Source: Archangium sp. (GTDB taxonomy: Bacteria > Myxococcota > Myxococcia > Myxococcales > Myxococcaceae). From it: a stretch of DNA of 12,379 bases. This document shows positions 1 through 6,574 of this stretch, piece after piece. Within the stretch, counting starts at the first letter, position 1; every line of letters starts with the position of its first letter. The notes beneath the pieces were generated by a model. It worked only from the letters and a program-made list of their open reading frames with translations, did no database searches and was not told the DNA's origin. Both the position numbers and the translations under genes were made by a program. Where the stretch lies: positions 1 through 12,379 of the forward strand of contig JAEUJT010000404.1 of the NCBI GenBank assembly GCA_016793525.1, in the 5' to 3' direction.

Positions 1-250
1 AGCGAACCAGGCGCTCGTGATTCCACGCCGCCGCCGAGCCCGCATCGAACGACACCGCGAAGCCCACCCGAGACGGCACCGCGCGCAGCAGGCAGGCGTT
101 GACGGTGCCGAAGGTGGGGTCGGCCGTCGGAGAGGTCGAGAGGTACGGCAGCGACGTCACCGCCAGGTACAGCAGCGACACCACCGTCGCGGCGAGCGCC
201 ATCGACAGCACGAGCGTCACCGGCTGCACGCGGGAACGAGACGGCTTCAC
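1..250 (-). CDS. Partial membrane-anchored protein of unknown function (N-terminal 83 residues)
   Basis: An open frame on the minus strand begins at GTG (250-248), has an in-frame stop just upstream (262-260) and runs off the left edge, so only the first 83 residues are visible. They start with a short basic head (KPSRSR), then a hydrophobic stretch at about residues 11-34 that looks like a signal anchor or uncleaved signal peptide, then a region beginning around STSPTADPTFGTVNACLLRA that is probably extracytoplasmic. A purine-rich GGTAGGG seven bases before the GTG could serve as ribosome binding site. The start lies 29 bases after the stop of pilD on the same strand, so co-transcription with the prepilin peptidase is likely; whether it shares a job with it is unknown. 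I do not recognise the family. Third-position G/C and a plausible protein composition favour this frame over the Arg/His-rich plus-strand frames in the same place. Confidence 0.55.
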   Translation of the reverse strand, partial: MKPSRSRVQPVTLVLSMALAATVVSLLYLAVTSLPYLSTSPTADPTFGTVNACLLRAVPSRVGFAVSFDAGSAAAWNHERLVR

Positions 251-279
251 CCCGCGGCCCTACCAGGTTTGCGCGCGGG

Positions 280-1455
280 TCACTCGAACATGAGGCGCGC
301 GGTGGCGTGAAGCCACGTGCCCCTGAACATCGATACGACCCGGGGGCCCAGCAACATCACCTCGAGGGCGGCCAGCGCGATCCACGGGCCGAAGGGCACC
401 GCAGTCTGGTCGGGCACCCACTCTGGAAATTCGCCGGTCGCCGGGTCCGGCGGCGGCTCGTCGGGAATCGTCTGCAGAAAGAGCGTCCACGGCAAGAGCA
501 CCGCTCTCCGCCACGGCGAGAGGCCAGGCGCGAGAAAGGCCGGCGTGAAGGTGGGCTCGTCGTCAGGCGCCGGTGCCGACGACGCGGGGGCAACGTCGCT
601 CGGGGTGAGCCCGGGGGCTGCGTCTCCCGGTGATGGCGCCGGCCCGCTCGAGGCATCGGGCGCCACCGGCTCCTGCGAGGTCACGCTGGCGGCCACCACG
701 TCTGACGACGGTGGATCCACCGCGGCGCTCGAGGGCGCAACCGAGGTCTCGAGCGGCTTCGCGTCGGGCCCGGCGCGGCCGCGCAGCTTCAAGTTGAGGC
801 CGCCGTACACAGCGCCCTGCACCGACGCGACGAAGACGACCCCGAAGATTGGGCCCAACCCAAGAAACGCGCCGGCCATCGCGAGGAGGAATTTGTCTCC
901 CGCCCCCAACGCCTCTTTGTGGAGGAGCAGCCAGCCCAGCCACTCCAGCGCGCGGAAGAAGAGGAAACACACCAGCGCGCCCAAAACCGACGAAACGACG
1001 GCGTCTCCGCCGCGGGGAATCGACAGCGCCACGCCCAGCGCGATGCCTGGCAGGGTGAGCTCGAACGGCAGGACCCACCACTCCGCGTCGATGAACGTGA
1101 GGGGCACGAGGAAGACGACGAACGTCAGCGCGCCGACGAGCTCCCACGTCCACCCGAAGCGGGCGAGGCACGCGAGGAACAACAGGCCCACCAACAGCTC
1201 GATGGCGATGTAGCGCGGCGAAATCGGGGCGCGGCACGTTCGGCATTTTCCGCCGAGCGCGAGCCACGCCAAGACCGGCACGTTTTCGAACCACGCCAGC
1301 TGGTGGCCGCACGACGGGCAGCGCGAGCGCGGAGTCACCAGGCTCTGATCTCGCGGCAGCCGGTAGATGACGACGTTGAGAAAGCTGCCCAGCGACAGCC
1401 CCATGACGAAGAGCCACGCGGTGAGAATGGGCTCGGTGACGGCGTTGAGTTCCAA
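280..1455 (-). CDS. pilD: Prepilin peptidase / N-methyltransferase (PilD/GspO family, A24) with large insert
   Basis: Inner-membrane aspartic protease that cleaves the leader of type IV prepilins and pseudopilins and methylates the new N-terminal Phe, as known for the family. Seen: TM1 with GLSLGSFLNVVIYRLP (19-34), the cytoplasmic zinc domain with C46-x-x-C49 and C71-x-x-C74, the first catalytic Asp D123 in FIDAEWWVLP, the second D187 in GAGDKFLLAMAGAFLG, and a final membrane segment starting AVPFGPWIALAAL (352-364). At 391 residues it is about 100 longer than usual enzymes (roughly 260-290). The surplus lies between the penultimate and last membrane segments (about residues 225-351) and is rich in Pro, Ala, Ser and Asp. 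The start is TTG (1455-1453): the frame is closed by TGA about 24 codons upstream with no ATG or GTG between, and starting at M18 would delete TM1. It is divergent from hflX and is followed after 29 bases by a small membrane-anchored gene. Confidence 0.95.
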   Translation of the reverse strand: MELNAVTEPILTAWLFVMGLSLGSFLNVVIYRLPRDQSLVTPRSRCPSCGHQLAWFENVPVLAWLALGGKCRTCRAPISPRYIAIELLVGLLFLACLARFGWTWELVGALTFVVFLVPLTFIDAEWWVLPFELTLPGIALGVALSIPRGGDAVVSSVLGALVCFLFFRALEWLGWLLLHKEALGAGDKFLLAMAGAFLGLGPIFGVVFVASVQGAVYGGLNLKLRGRAGPDAKPLETSVAPSSAAVDPPSSDVVAASVTSQEPVAPDASSGPAPSPGDAAPGLTPSDVAPASSAPAPDDEPTFTPAFLAPGLSPWRRAVLLPWTLFLQTIPDEPPPDPATGEFPEWVPDQTAVPFGPWIALAALEVMLLGPRVVSMFRGTWLHATARLMFE

Positions 1456-1538
1456 GACGTCGCAGTGTCTCGCGTCCCGAGGGGAGAGGAAACGATTTAC
1501 CCGTCAGAGACGACTGAGGTAGGCCGTCGCTCCCCCAG

Positions 1539-3194
1539 ATGAATGAGCCGTTCGGCAACACGTTGGGCCTGAAACCCAGCGAGCTGAAACACCTCCGCAA
1601 CACCTACCGGCGCCGCGTCGCAGACGGCGAAATCGTCAGCCCCGAGCTCGCGCGCCACCTCACTGAATTCTCCCGCGAGACAAACCGGCAGGTGGGCGTG
1701 TTGCTCTCTCGCAAAGGCGACGTCGAATACGTCGTCGTCGGCAACGCACACCAGCTCGAGCTCCCCGACATCGGGCGCGCGCGTGCGGGCCAGGTGCGGC
1801 TCCGCGGCCTGCGGCTGGTGCACACGCACTTGAAGAGCGAAGCGTTGACGAAAGACGACCTCACCGACCTCGCGCTGCTGCGGCTCGACTGCGTGGCGGC
1901 GGTGGGCGTGGGGGCCGACGGGCTGCCCGGCGTGCTGCACTACGGGTACCTGCTGCCCGACAGCAGCGACGGCGCGCTGTGGCGAACCGAGACGCTGCCC
2001 ACCGTCTACGACGGGCAACCCGACTTCCTCGAGACCGTCACCGCGCTCGAGGCCGAGCTGGCGCAGAAGGCGAAGGCGCGGCGCGTGGGCAGCCGAGAAC
2101 GCGCCATTCTCGTCGCGGTGTGCCTCGACGGGAACCGCCTCGCCTCGGAGTCGTCGCTCTCGGAGCTGACCGAGCTGGCGCGCACCGCGGGGGTCGAGGT
2201 GGTCGACACGGTGCTCCAGGTGCGGCGGCAGGCCGACCCGAAGTACCTCATCGGGCGCGGCAAGCTCGACGAGCTCAACCTGCGCGCGATGCAGCAGCTG
2301 GCCGACGTCGTCATCTTCGACAAAGAGCTGGCGCCGTCGCAGGCCCGAGGCATCGCCGAGGCCACCGCGCTCAAGGTCATCGACCGCACCCAGCTGATTC
2401 TCGACATCTTCGCGCAGCGCGCCCAGAGCGGCGACGGCAAGCTGCAGGTCGAGCTCGCCCAGCTCAAATACGTGCTGCCGCGGCTCGCGCAGTCTGACGA
2501 CTCGCTGTCGCGGCTCGCTGGCGGCATCGGCGGGAGAGGCCCCGGAGAGACCAAGCTCGAAATCGACCGCCGCCGCGTGCGCGACCGCATCACCATGTTG
2601 GAGTCGAAAATCGAGCAGCTGTCGACCGACCGCAAGGTGCGGCGGAGTGCGCGCAACCGCAAGGCGCTGCCGGTCATCTCCATCGTCGGGTACACCAACG
2701 CCGGCAAGTCGACGCTGCTCAACGCGCTGACCAAGTCTGAGGTGCTGGCCGAAGACAAGCTCTTCGCCACGCTCGACCCGACCAGCCGGCGCCTGCGCTT
2801 CCCCACCGAACGTGAGGTCATCATCACCGACACCGTGGGCTTCATTCGCGACCTGCCCAAAGACTTGGTCAACGCGTTTCGCGCCACGCTCGAGGAGCTC
2901 GACGACGCGTCGCTGCTGCTGCACGTGGTCGACGCCGCAGACCCCGCGCGCGACGCCCAGGTCGAAGCGGTGGAGACCATTCTCACCTCGCTCGGCTTGA
3001 TGCAGCGCCCGCGCCTGTTGGTGTGGAACAAGGTCGACCGCCTCTCGGCCGACGACGCGGTGGTGCTGCTGAGCTCGCACGGAGGGGTCGCGCTGAGCGC
3101 TGCCCGGCGCACCGGCTTCGAGACGCTGCTCGCGAAGTGTGAAGCGACGCTCTTCGCCGAGGGCATCGACGCCGACGTGACGTCGACGCGTTAG
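1539..3194 (+). CDS. hflX: GTPase HflX, long form with N-terminal extension
   Basis: Ribosome-associated GTPase; in the known family it binds the 50S subunit and splits stalled or heat-damaged 70S ribosomes. Seen in order: an N-terminal extension (1 to about 184) beginning NTLGLKPSELKHLRNTYRRR and containing RQVGVLLSRKGDVEYVVVG; the HflX subdomain from about 185, with PKYLIGRGKLDELN and the signature GGIGGRGPGETKLE (328-341); then the G domain with G1 GYTNAGKST (384-392), G3 DTVGF (431-435), G4 NKVD (497-500) and G5 SA (520-521). All GTP-binding motifs are intact. The length is 551 residues against 426 in E. coli; the extra residues are N-terminal, and the C-terminal tail is shorter. ATG 1539 puts the start close to the conserved GLKPS stretch, but no strong ribosome binding site precedes it (a GAGG lies about 20 bases upstream). 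It ends tail to tail with the phosphotransferase-like gene, 11 bases apart. Confidence 0.97.
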   Translation: MNEPFGNTLGLKPSELKHLRNTYRRRVADGEIVSPELARHLTEFSRETNRQVGVLLSRKGDVEYVVVGNAHQLELPDIGRARAGQVRLRGLRLVHTHLKSEALTKDDLTDLALLRLDCVAAVGVGADGLPGVLHYGYLLPDSSDGALWRTETLPTVYDGQPDFLETVTALEAELAQKAKARRVGSRERAILVAVCLDGNRLASESSLSELTELARTAGVEVVDTVLQVRRQADPKYLIGRGKLDELNLRAMQQLADVVIFDKELAPSQARGIAEATALKVIDRTQLILDIFAQRAQSGDGKLQVELAQLKYVLPRLAQSDDSLSRLAGGIGGRGPGETKLEIDRRRVRDRITMLESKIEQLSTDRKVRRSARNRKALPVISIVGYTNAGKSTLLNALTKSEVLAEDKLFATLDPTSRRLRFPTEREVIITDTVGFIRDLPKDLVNAFRATLEELDDASLLLHVVDAADPARDAQVEAVETILTSLGLMQRPRLLVWNKVDRLSADDAVVLLSSHGGVALSAARRTGFETLLAKCEATLFAEGIDADVTSTR

Positions 3195-3205
3195 CCCTCG
3201 GAAGT

Positions 3206-5737
3206 TCAGCCTCGATGCACGGGCGGATCCACCAGCGTCACCACGCCGCGGTCACCGTCGACGCGAATCCGCTGACCCGTCTTCACCCAGGTCGTGGCCG
3301 AACCGACATTCACCACCGCGGGAATACCGTACTCGCGAGCGACGATGCTCCCGTGGCTGAGCATGCCGCCGACATCGACCACCACCGCCGCGGCGGCGAC
3401 GAAATACGGCGTCCACCCTGGGTCGGTGAAGGGCGCGACGAGAATCTCGCCCGGCGCGACGCGCACGGTCTCGTCGGCGCGGAGCACCACGCGCGCGACG
3501 CCTTCGACCACGCCAGGGCTGACCGCCAAGCCGGTGAGCGAGTTGCCCGACGCCACGTTCGGTGGCCGGGCTGGCGCGGAGGCCTCGAGCGAGCCCACCA
3601 CCAGCTCCGGCGGCGTGAGGTGACGAAAGGTCTCCAGCTCACGGCGGCGTCGCTCGAGCTCGTCGAGTGATGGGCTCACGCCACCGCGCAACACCGCGTC
3701 GAGTTCATCGAGCGACAAGAGAAACACGTCGTCTCGCGTCGACAGTACACCGCGCGCCGAAAGCCGATTTCCCGCCTCGAGCGCGTGCCGACGCACCGCC
3801 GCGATGCACTCGATGGACAGGCTCTTGAGATTCTCTCGCAGCACGAGCGCCTGGTGCGCCCGACCGAGCACCGATGCGAACACCGCCCTGCGTGGCCACC
3901 CCAGGCGCTTCGCGACGTCGGCCTCGAGCGCCAGGCGTTCCCGCTGGCGGCGCGCGTGTACGGCCTCGGGTGGATCCGCCGGCATCGCGCCGAGGAACGC
4001 ACGAAGGGTGGCGAGCGTCGCCTCGGGCTGCTCGCTCCACCGTGGAACGGCGACGTCGATTTCGCCTCGCGCGTGGTGGCCGTACCGCCGGTGAAACGCG
4101 TCGAACTCGGAGAGAAACGCCCGGCCGGCCTCGCTCGCTTCGAGCGTCGCACGAGTTTCCCCCCACGGCGCGCTCGCTTCCAACACCGGCTGGAGCGCGG
4201 TTCCCCGCACGTTCGCGGCGAGCCGGAACAGCGCATGCCCCGCATCGGCCGAGGCCATACCTCCGAGCCCAGACAGCAGCCGCCCCGCGAGCGCGCCCGT
4301 GGCGTCACCCAGCCACTTCGCGGTCAACACCGCCACGGCGTTGAGACAGGCCATGCCTACCATCAAGGTGAAGAACCCGCGGTCTGGCCCAAACACGGCG
4401 CTCTCGGCCTCTCTGATGTGCCCCGCCAACTCGACCTCGGAGAGCCGCCGTGGGTCGCCCTGCAGCTGCTCCGACACGGCCGCGCGGACCCCGGCGAGAA
4501 TCGCCTCAGACTCCACGTTTCGCGCGCGCCACATGCTGCGAACCGCGGTGAAGATTCCTGAGAAGAACGTCAGCCACTCGATGTGCACCTGCATCACGTC
4601 TTCTGGCTTCAGGCGCTCGACCGCCGCGCGCATGGCGTCGGGGTTGCCTCCGAAGAACTCGGCGGGGTTCCGCCGGGCCAGCCCTGGCACCACACGCAGA
4701 AGCGCCAGCAAGGTGTTGAGGCAGAAGTACAGCCGGCCACCCACTCGACCGACGATGGGGAACGCGCCGAGCGAAATACCGAAGGGCGTGAGGAGCCCGC
4801 GAAAGAGGGCCGAGACGAAGCGCTCCACGAGGGAGAACGACAGCGGCGTGGCGACGTCGGGCATCAGCTCGCCGGTGTTCGTGTTGGTCCACACCAGCAC
4901 GCGCGACGGCTTCGCCGAGGTGGTGATGGGCCGCGCCTGGAGCAGCCACGGTCGCCCGTCCGCCAAGGCCCACTCGAGGTCGAGCGGGGCTTTCCACTCC
5001 GTCTCGAGGGCGACGGCGCGCGCGCACAGGTCACGAACGGCGGCGTCGGTGAGCAGCGGTGGCTCCACGGGGCGCTCGGAGAACACGTGCGTTCCACGCG
5101 TGATGCGCCACCGTTGCGGAGCCACCGTGCCGGAGACGAGCGCCTCTCCGAGCCCCTTCACCGCCTCGAGAATGAGCGTGTCGCGGTGAGCACCCGTCGG
5201 GTCCGTCGTGAAGAGCACGCCGGCGCACTCCGCGTCGACCATGTGCTGCAGCACCACCGCCATCACTGGGCGCCCACCGCCGTTTCGCGCACGGTACGCC
5301 ATGGCCCGCTCAGAGAACGCCGACGCCCAACACGTTCGCACCGCTGCAGCGAGCGCCGCGCCATCGACCTGCAGCAGCGAGTCGTGCTGACCCGCGAAGG
5401 AGTGCCGCTGCCCGTCTTCGTCGACCGCTGACGAGCGCACCGCCCAGGTGACTCCGGGCTGCGCCCCACATTCGGTCAACGCCGCCAACAACACGTCTGA
5501 CACCGGAGCGTCTGCGATGGCCCGGCGCACGGGCGCCCACTGCTTCGTCGACTCCGCCTCGCGCAGCGCGGCCGCCACTGCCGGGTGCTGAAGGTGCGCT
5601 TCGAACGCCGCCGCCGCGATGGCCCACGCGGGAGGGACGGGCGCGCCGGCTCGCACCAACCGCTGGAGGCTGGCACCCTTCCCTCCTACGATTTTCACCG
5701 ACGAGACGTCGCCACGCAGCTGCATGAGGTACGTCAT
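3206..5737 (-). CDS. ATP-grasp / phospho-histidine dikinase-type enzyme, rifampicin-phosphotransferase-like layout
   Basis: An 843-residue enzyme of the PEP synthase/PPDK superfamily. Seen: N-terminal PPDK-type ATP-binding domain with GGKGASL (18-24), VRSSAVDEDG then SFAGQHDSLL (100-122), AGVLFTTDP (172-180) and DLEWALADGRPWLLQARPIT (253-272); a middle region opening with TNTGELMPDVATPLS and containing YGHHARGEIDVAVPRWSEQP; and a C-terminal swivelling domain with GGMLSHGSIVAREYGIPAVV, whose presumed phospho-accepting histidine is H795. The chain stops 48 residues later, so there is no PEP/pyruvate-binding barrel. This ATP - acceptor - His order is that of rifampicin phosphotransferase (Rph, about 865 residues), which transfers the beta-phosphate of ATP to a small molecule, rather than of PEP synthase. 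The substrate here is unknown; an antibiotic is one possibility. ATG 5737-5735 overlaps the TGA of the upstream TetR gene as ATGA, implying translational coupling and control by that regulator. No key motif is missing. Confidence 0.92.
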   Translation of the reverse strand: MTYLMQLRGDVSSVKIVGGKGASLQRLVRAGAPVPPAWAIAAAAFEAHLQHPAVAAALREAESTKQWAPVRRAIADAPVSDVLLAALTECGAQPGVTWAVRSSAVDEDGQRHSFAGQHDSLLQVDGAALAAAVRTCWASAFSERAMAYRARNGGGRPVMAVVLQHMVDAECAGVLFTTDPTGAHRDTLILEAVKGLGEALVSGTVAPQRWRITRGTHVFSERPVEPPLLTDAAVRDLCARAVALETEWKAPLDLEWALADGRPWLLQARPITTSAKPSRVLVWTNTNTGELMPDVATPLSFSLVERFVSALFRGLLTPFGISLGAFPIVGRVGGRLYFCLNTLLALLRVVPGLARRNPAEFFGGNPDAMRAAVERLKPEDVMQVHIEWLTFFSGIFTAVRSMWRARNVESEAILAGVRAAVSEQLQGDPRRLSEVELAGHIREAESAVFGPDRGFFTLMVGMACLNAVAVLTAKWLGDATGALAGRLLSGLGGMASADAGHALFRLAANVRGTALQPVLEASAPWGETRATLEASEAGRAFLSEFDAFHRRYGHHARGEIDVAVPRWSEQPEATLATLRAFLGAMPADPPEAVHARRQRERLALEADVAKRLGWPRRAVFASVLGRAHQALVLRENLKSLSIECIAAVRRHALEAGNRLSARGVLSTRDDVFLLSLDELDAVLRGGVSPSLDELERRRRELETFRHLTPPELVVGSLEASAPARPPNVASGNSLTGLAVSPGVVEGVARVVLRADETVRVAPGEILVAPFTDPGWTPYFVAAAAVVVDVGGMLSHGSIVAREYGIPAVVNVGSATTWVKTGQRIRVDGDRGVVTLVDPPVHRG

Positions 5738-6495
5738 GGCGACTTTCTCAGCATGCCGCGCGCGAAGAGCCGGGCCGTGTGCGCCGCGAGCACGTCGATG
5801 TGAGCGTCGTCGAGCGTGAAGACGTCGGAGACCAGCACGCGAACGAGGAGCGTTCCGAGAAACGTCTCGGCCGCGAGGCGAGGCTCGACGTCGTCCTGAA
5901 TGACCCCACGCCGACGCAGCGCGGTGAAGTACTTCGTCAACGTCGCGCGCGTGCCCTGGCTCGCGTCGCGAAAGCGCATCAGGCGGCGCACCTCACCGGG
6001 CGGTTCAAGCATGGTCGCGCGGATCAACCACCCCACCTTCAACAGCTCGCGCAGCGCATACGACGCGATGGCCGCCAGAACCGGCTCGAGCGGAGCGCGG
6101 ACATCGAGCGGCGTACCCTTCGGCATCGCCGGCCGAGCTTCAGAGCGGATCAGCGCCTTCATCAACCCGGCTCGGCTGCGGAAGTGCCGGTACAGCGTCG
6201 CCTGCGCCACACCCGACTCCCGCGCCACCGCCTCGATGGTCAGCGCGCTGAAGCCGTGCGCGCCGACCAAAGCTCGCGCGGCGGTGAGCGCCGTCGATTC
6301 CAACCGCGCGCGCGGTGAGACGTGGAGCCCCAGTGTCTCGAGCTCGCGCCGGAGGTTCGTTGAGCTCATCGCGCGGTACAACGTGGCCCTCGAAACACCC
6401 AGCGCCTCGGCCAGCTGCTGCATGGTGAAGCGCCCGCGGCGACCGAGCGCTTTCGCCTGTCGGTGAATGAATTCGGCGGAGAGCGTGTGAGACAT
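5734..6495 (-). CDS. TetR/AcrR-type transcriptional regulator with an extra N-terminal helix-turn-helix
   Basis: DNA-binding regulator, 253 residues from ATG 6495-6493 (260 from the in-frame GTG at 6516-6514). Numbered from the ATG, the canonical TetR_N domain lies at about 67-113, with its recognition unit LTIEAVARESGVAQATLYRHF, followed by a helical C-terminal ligand/dimer domain (LEPVLAAIASYALRELLKVG, FLGTLLVRVLVSDVF). Unusually, a second, similar unit FTMQQLAEALGVSRATLYRAM sits at about 23-43; the two share 9 of 21 positions, including ATLYR. I prefer ATG because a promoter-like pair upstream would start transcription almost exactly there (leaderless) and because neither start has a good ribosome binding site. 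The gene is first in an operon with the rifampicin-phosphotransferase-like enzyme, whose start it overlaps (ATGA). It is probably an autorepressor controlling that enzyme; the inducer is unknown. It is divergent from manA. Confidence 0.91.
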   Translation of the reverse strand: MSHTLSAEFIHRQAKALGRRGRFTMQQLAEALGVSRATLYRAMSSTNLRRELETLGLHVSPRARLESTALTAARALVGAHGFSALTIEAVARESGVAQATLYRHFRSRAGLMKALIRSEARPAMPKGTPLDVRAPLEPVLAAIASYALRELLKVGWLIRATMLEPPGEVRRLMRFRDASQGTRATLTKYFTALRRRGVIQDDVEPRLAAETFLGTLLVRVLVSDVFTLDDAHIDVLAAHTARLFARGMLRKSP

Positions 6496-6526
6496 ATTGA
6501 CATCATGTTCACTCACTCCGTCTCAC
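6485..6526. promoter_or_regulatory. Candidate operator of the TetR-type regulator (imperfect palindrome and pentamer repeats)
   Basis: Positions 6487-6516 form an imperfect inverted repeat centred between 6501 and 6502, with 9 of 15 base pairs matching. The outer arms are GTGAG (6487-6491) and CTCAC (6512-6516); the inner arms include TGA (6498-6500 as TTGA) and TCA (6503-6505). A second CTCAC at 6522-6526 lies exactly 10 bases (one helical turn) from the first, and GTGAGAC (6487-6493) pairs perfectly with GTCTCAC (6520-6526). Overlap with the likely -10 and start codon of the regulator is the usual arrangement for an autorepressed tetR gene. The assignment is inference from symmetry and position only. 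Confidence 0.38.
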
Positions 6527-6531
6527 GTCAA
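6496..6531 (-). promoter_or_regulatory. Candidate sigma70-type promoter for the tetR-phosphotransferase operon, leaderless
   Basis: Read on the minus strand, TTGACG (6531-6526, 5 of 6 to the -35 consensus) is followed after 18 bases by CATGAT (6507-6502, 4 of 6 to the -10 consensus). The expected transcription start, six to seven bases further, falls at about 6496-6495, that is on the ATG of the regulator. The mRNA would then have no 5' leader, which explains the missing ribosome binding site. Chance matches of this quality are not rare, so confidence is low. Confidence 0.3.
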
Positions 6532-6574
6532 TCCGCACCAGTCCGGCACGCGCGGTTCTGCTAGACGACACGTC

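Noticed and set aside
317..1213. A 298-codon plus-strand frame opposite pilD
   Set aside because: Antisense to a confidently identified gene; composition (Ser/Thr/Arg/Pro) and lack of motifs mark it as a shadow.
1497..3080. A 527-codon open frame on the minus strand opposite hflX
   Set aside because: It is exactly antisense to a gene with all GTPase motifs, its translation is an Arg/His/Gln/Val-rich shadow with no recognisable motif, and long opposite-strand frames are expected at this G+C content.
3215..5431. Several plus-strand frames of 150-300 codons opposite the phosphotransferase-like gene
   Set aside because: All are antisense shadows of a gene with continuous family motifs on the minus strand.
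3206..5737. Annotation as phosphoenolpyruvate synthase or PPDK
   Set aside because: Both need a C-terminal PEP/pyruvate-binding barrel after the phospho-His domain; this protein ends shortly after H795.
6497..6502. Perfect TTGACA on the plus strand as a -35 box for manA
   Set aside because: No acceptable -10 box lies 16-18 bases downstream (the region reads GTCTCAC), so it cannot be supported as a promoter.
6497..6574. Upstream extension of manA to an ATG at 6497
   Set aside because: The added residues are not ManA-like and the start would overlap the divergent regulator and its putative operator; the conserved protein begins at GTG 6575.
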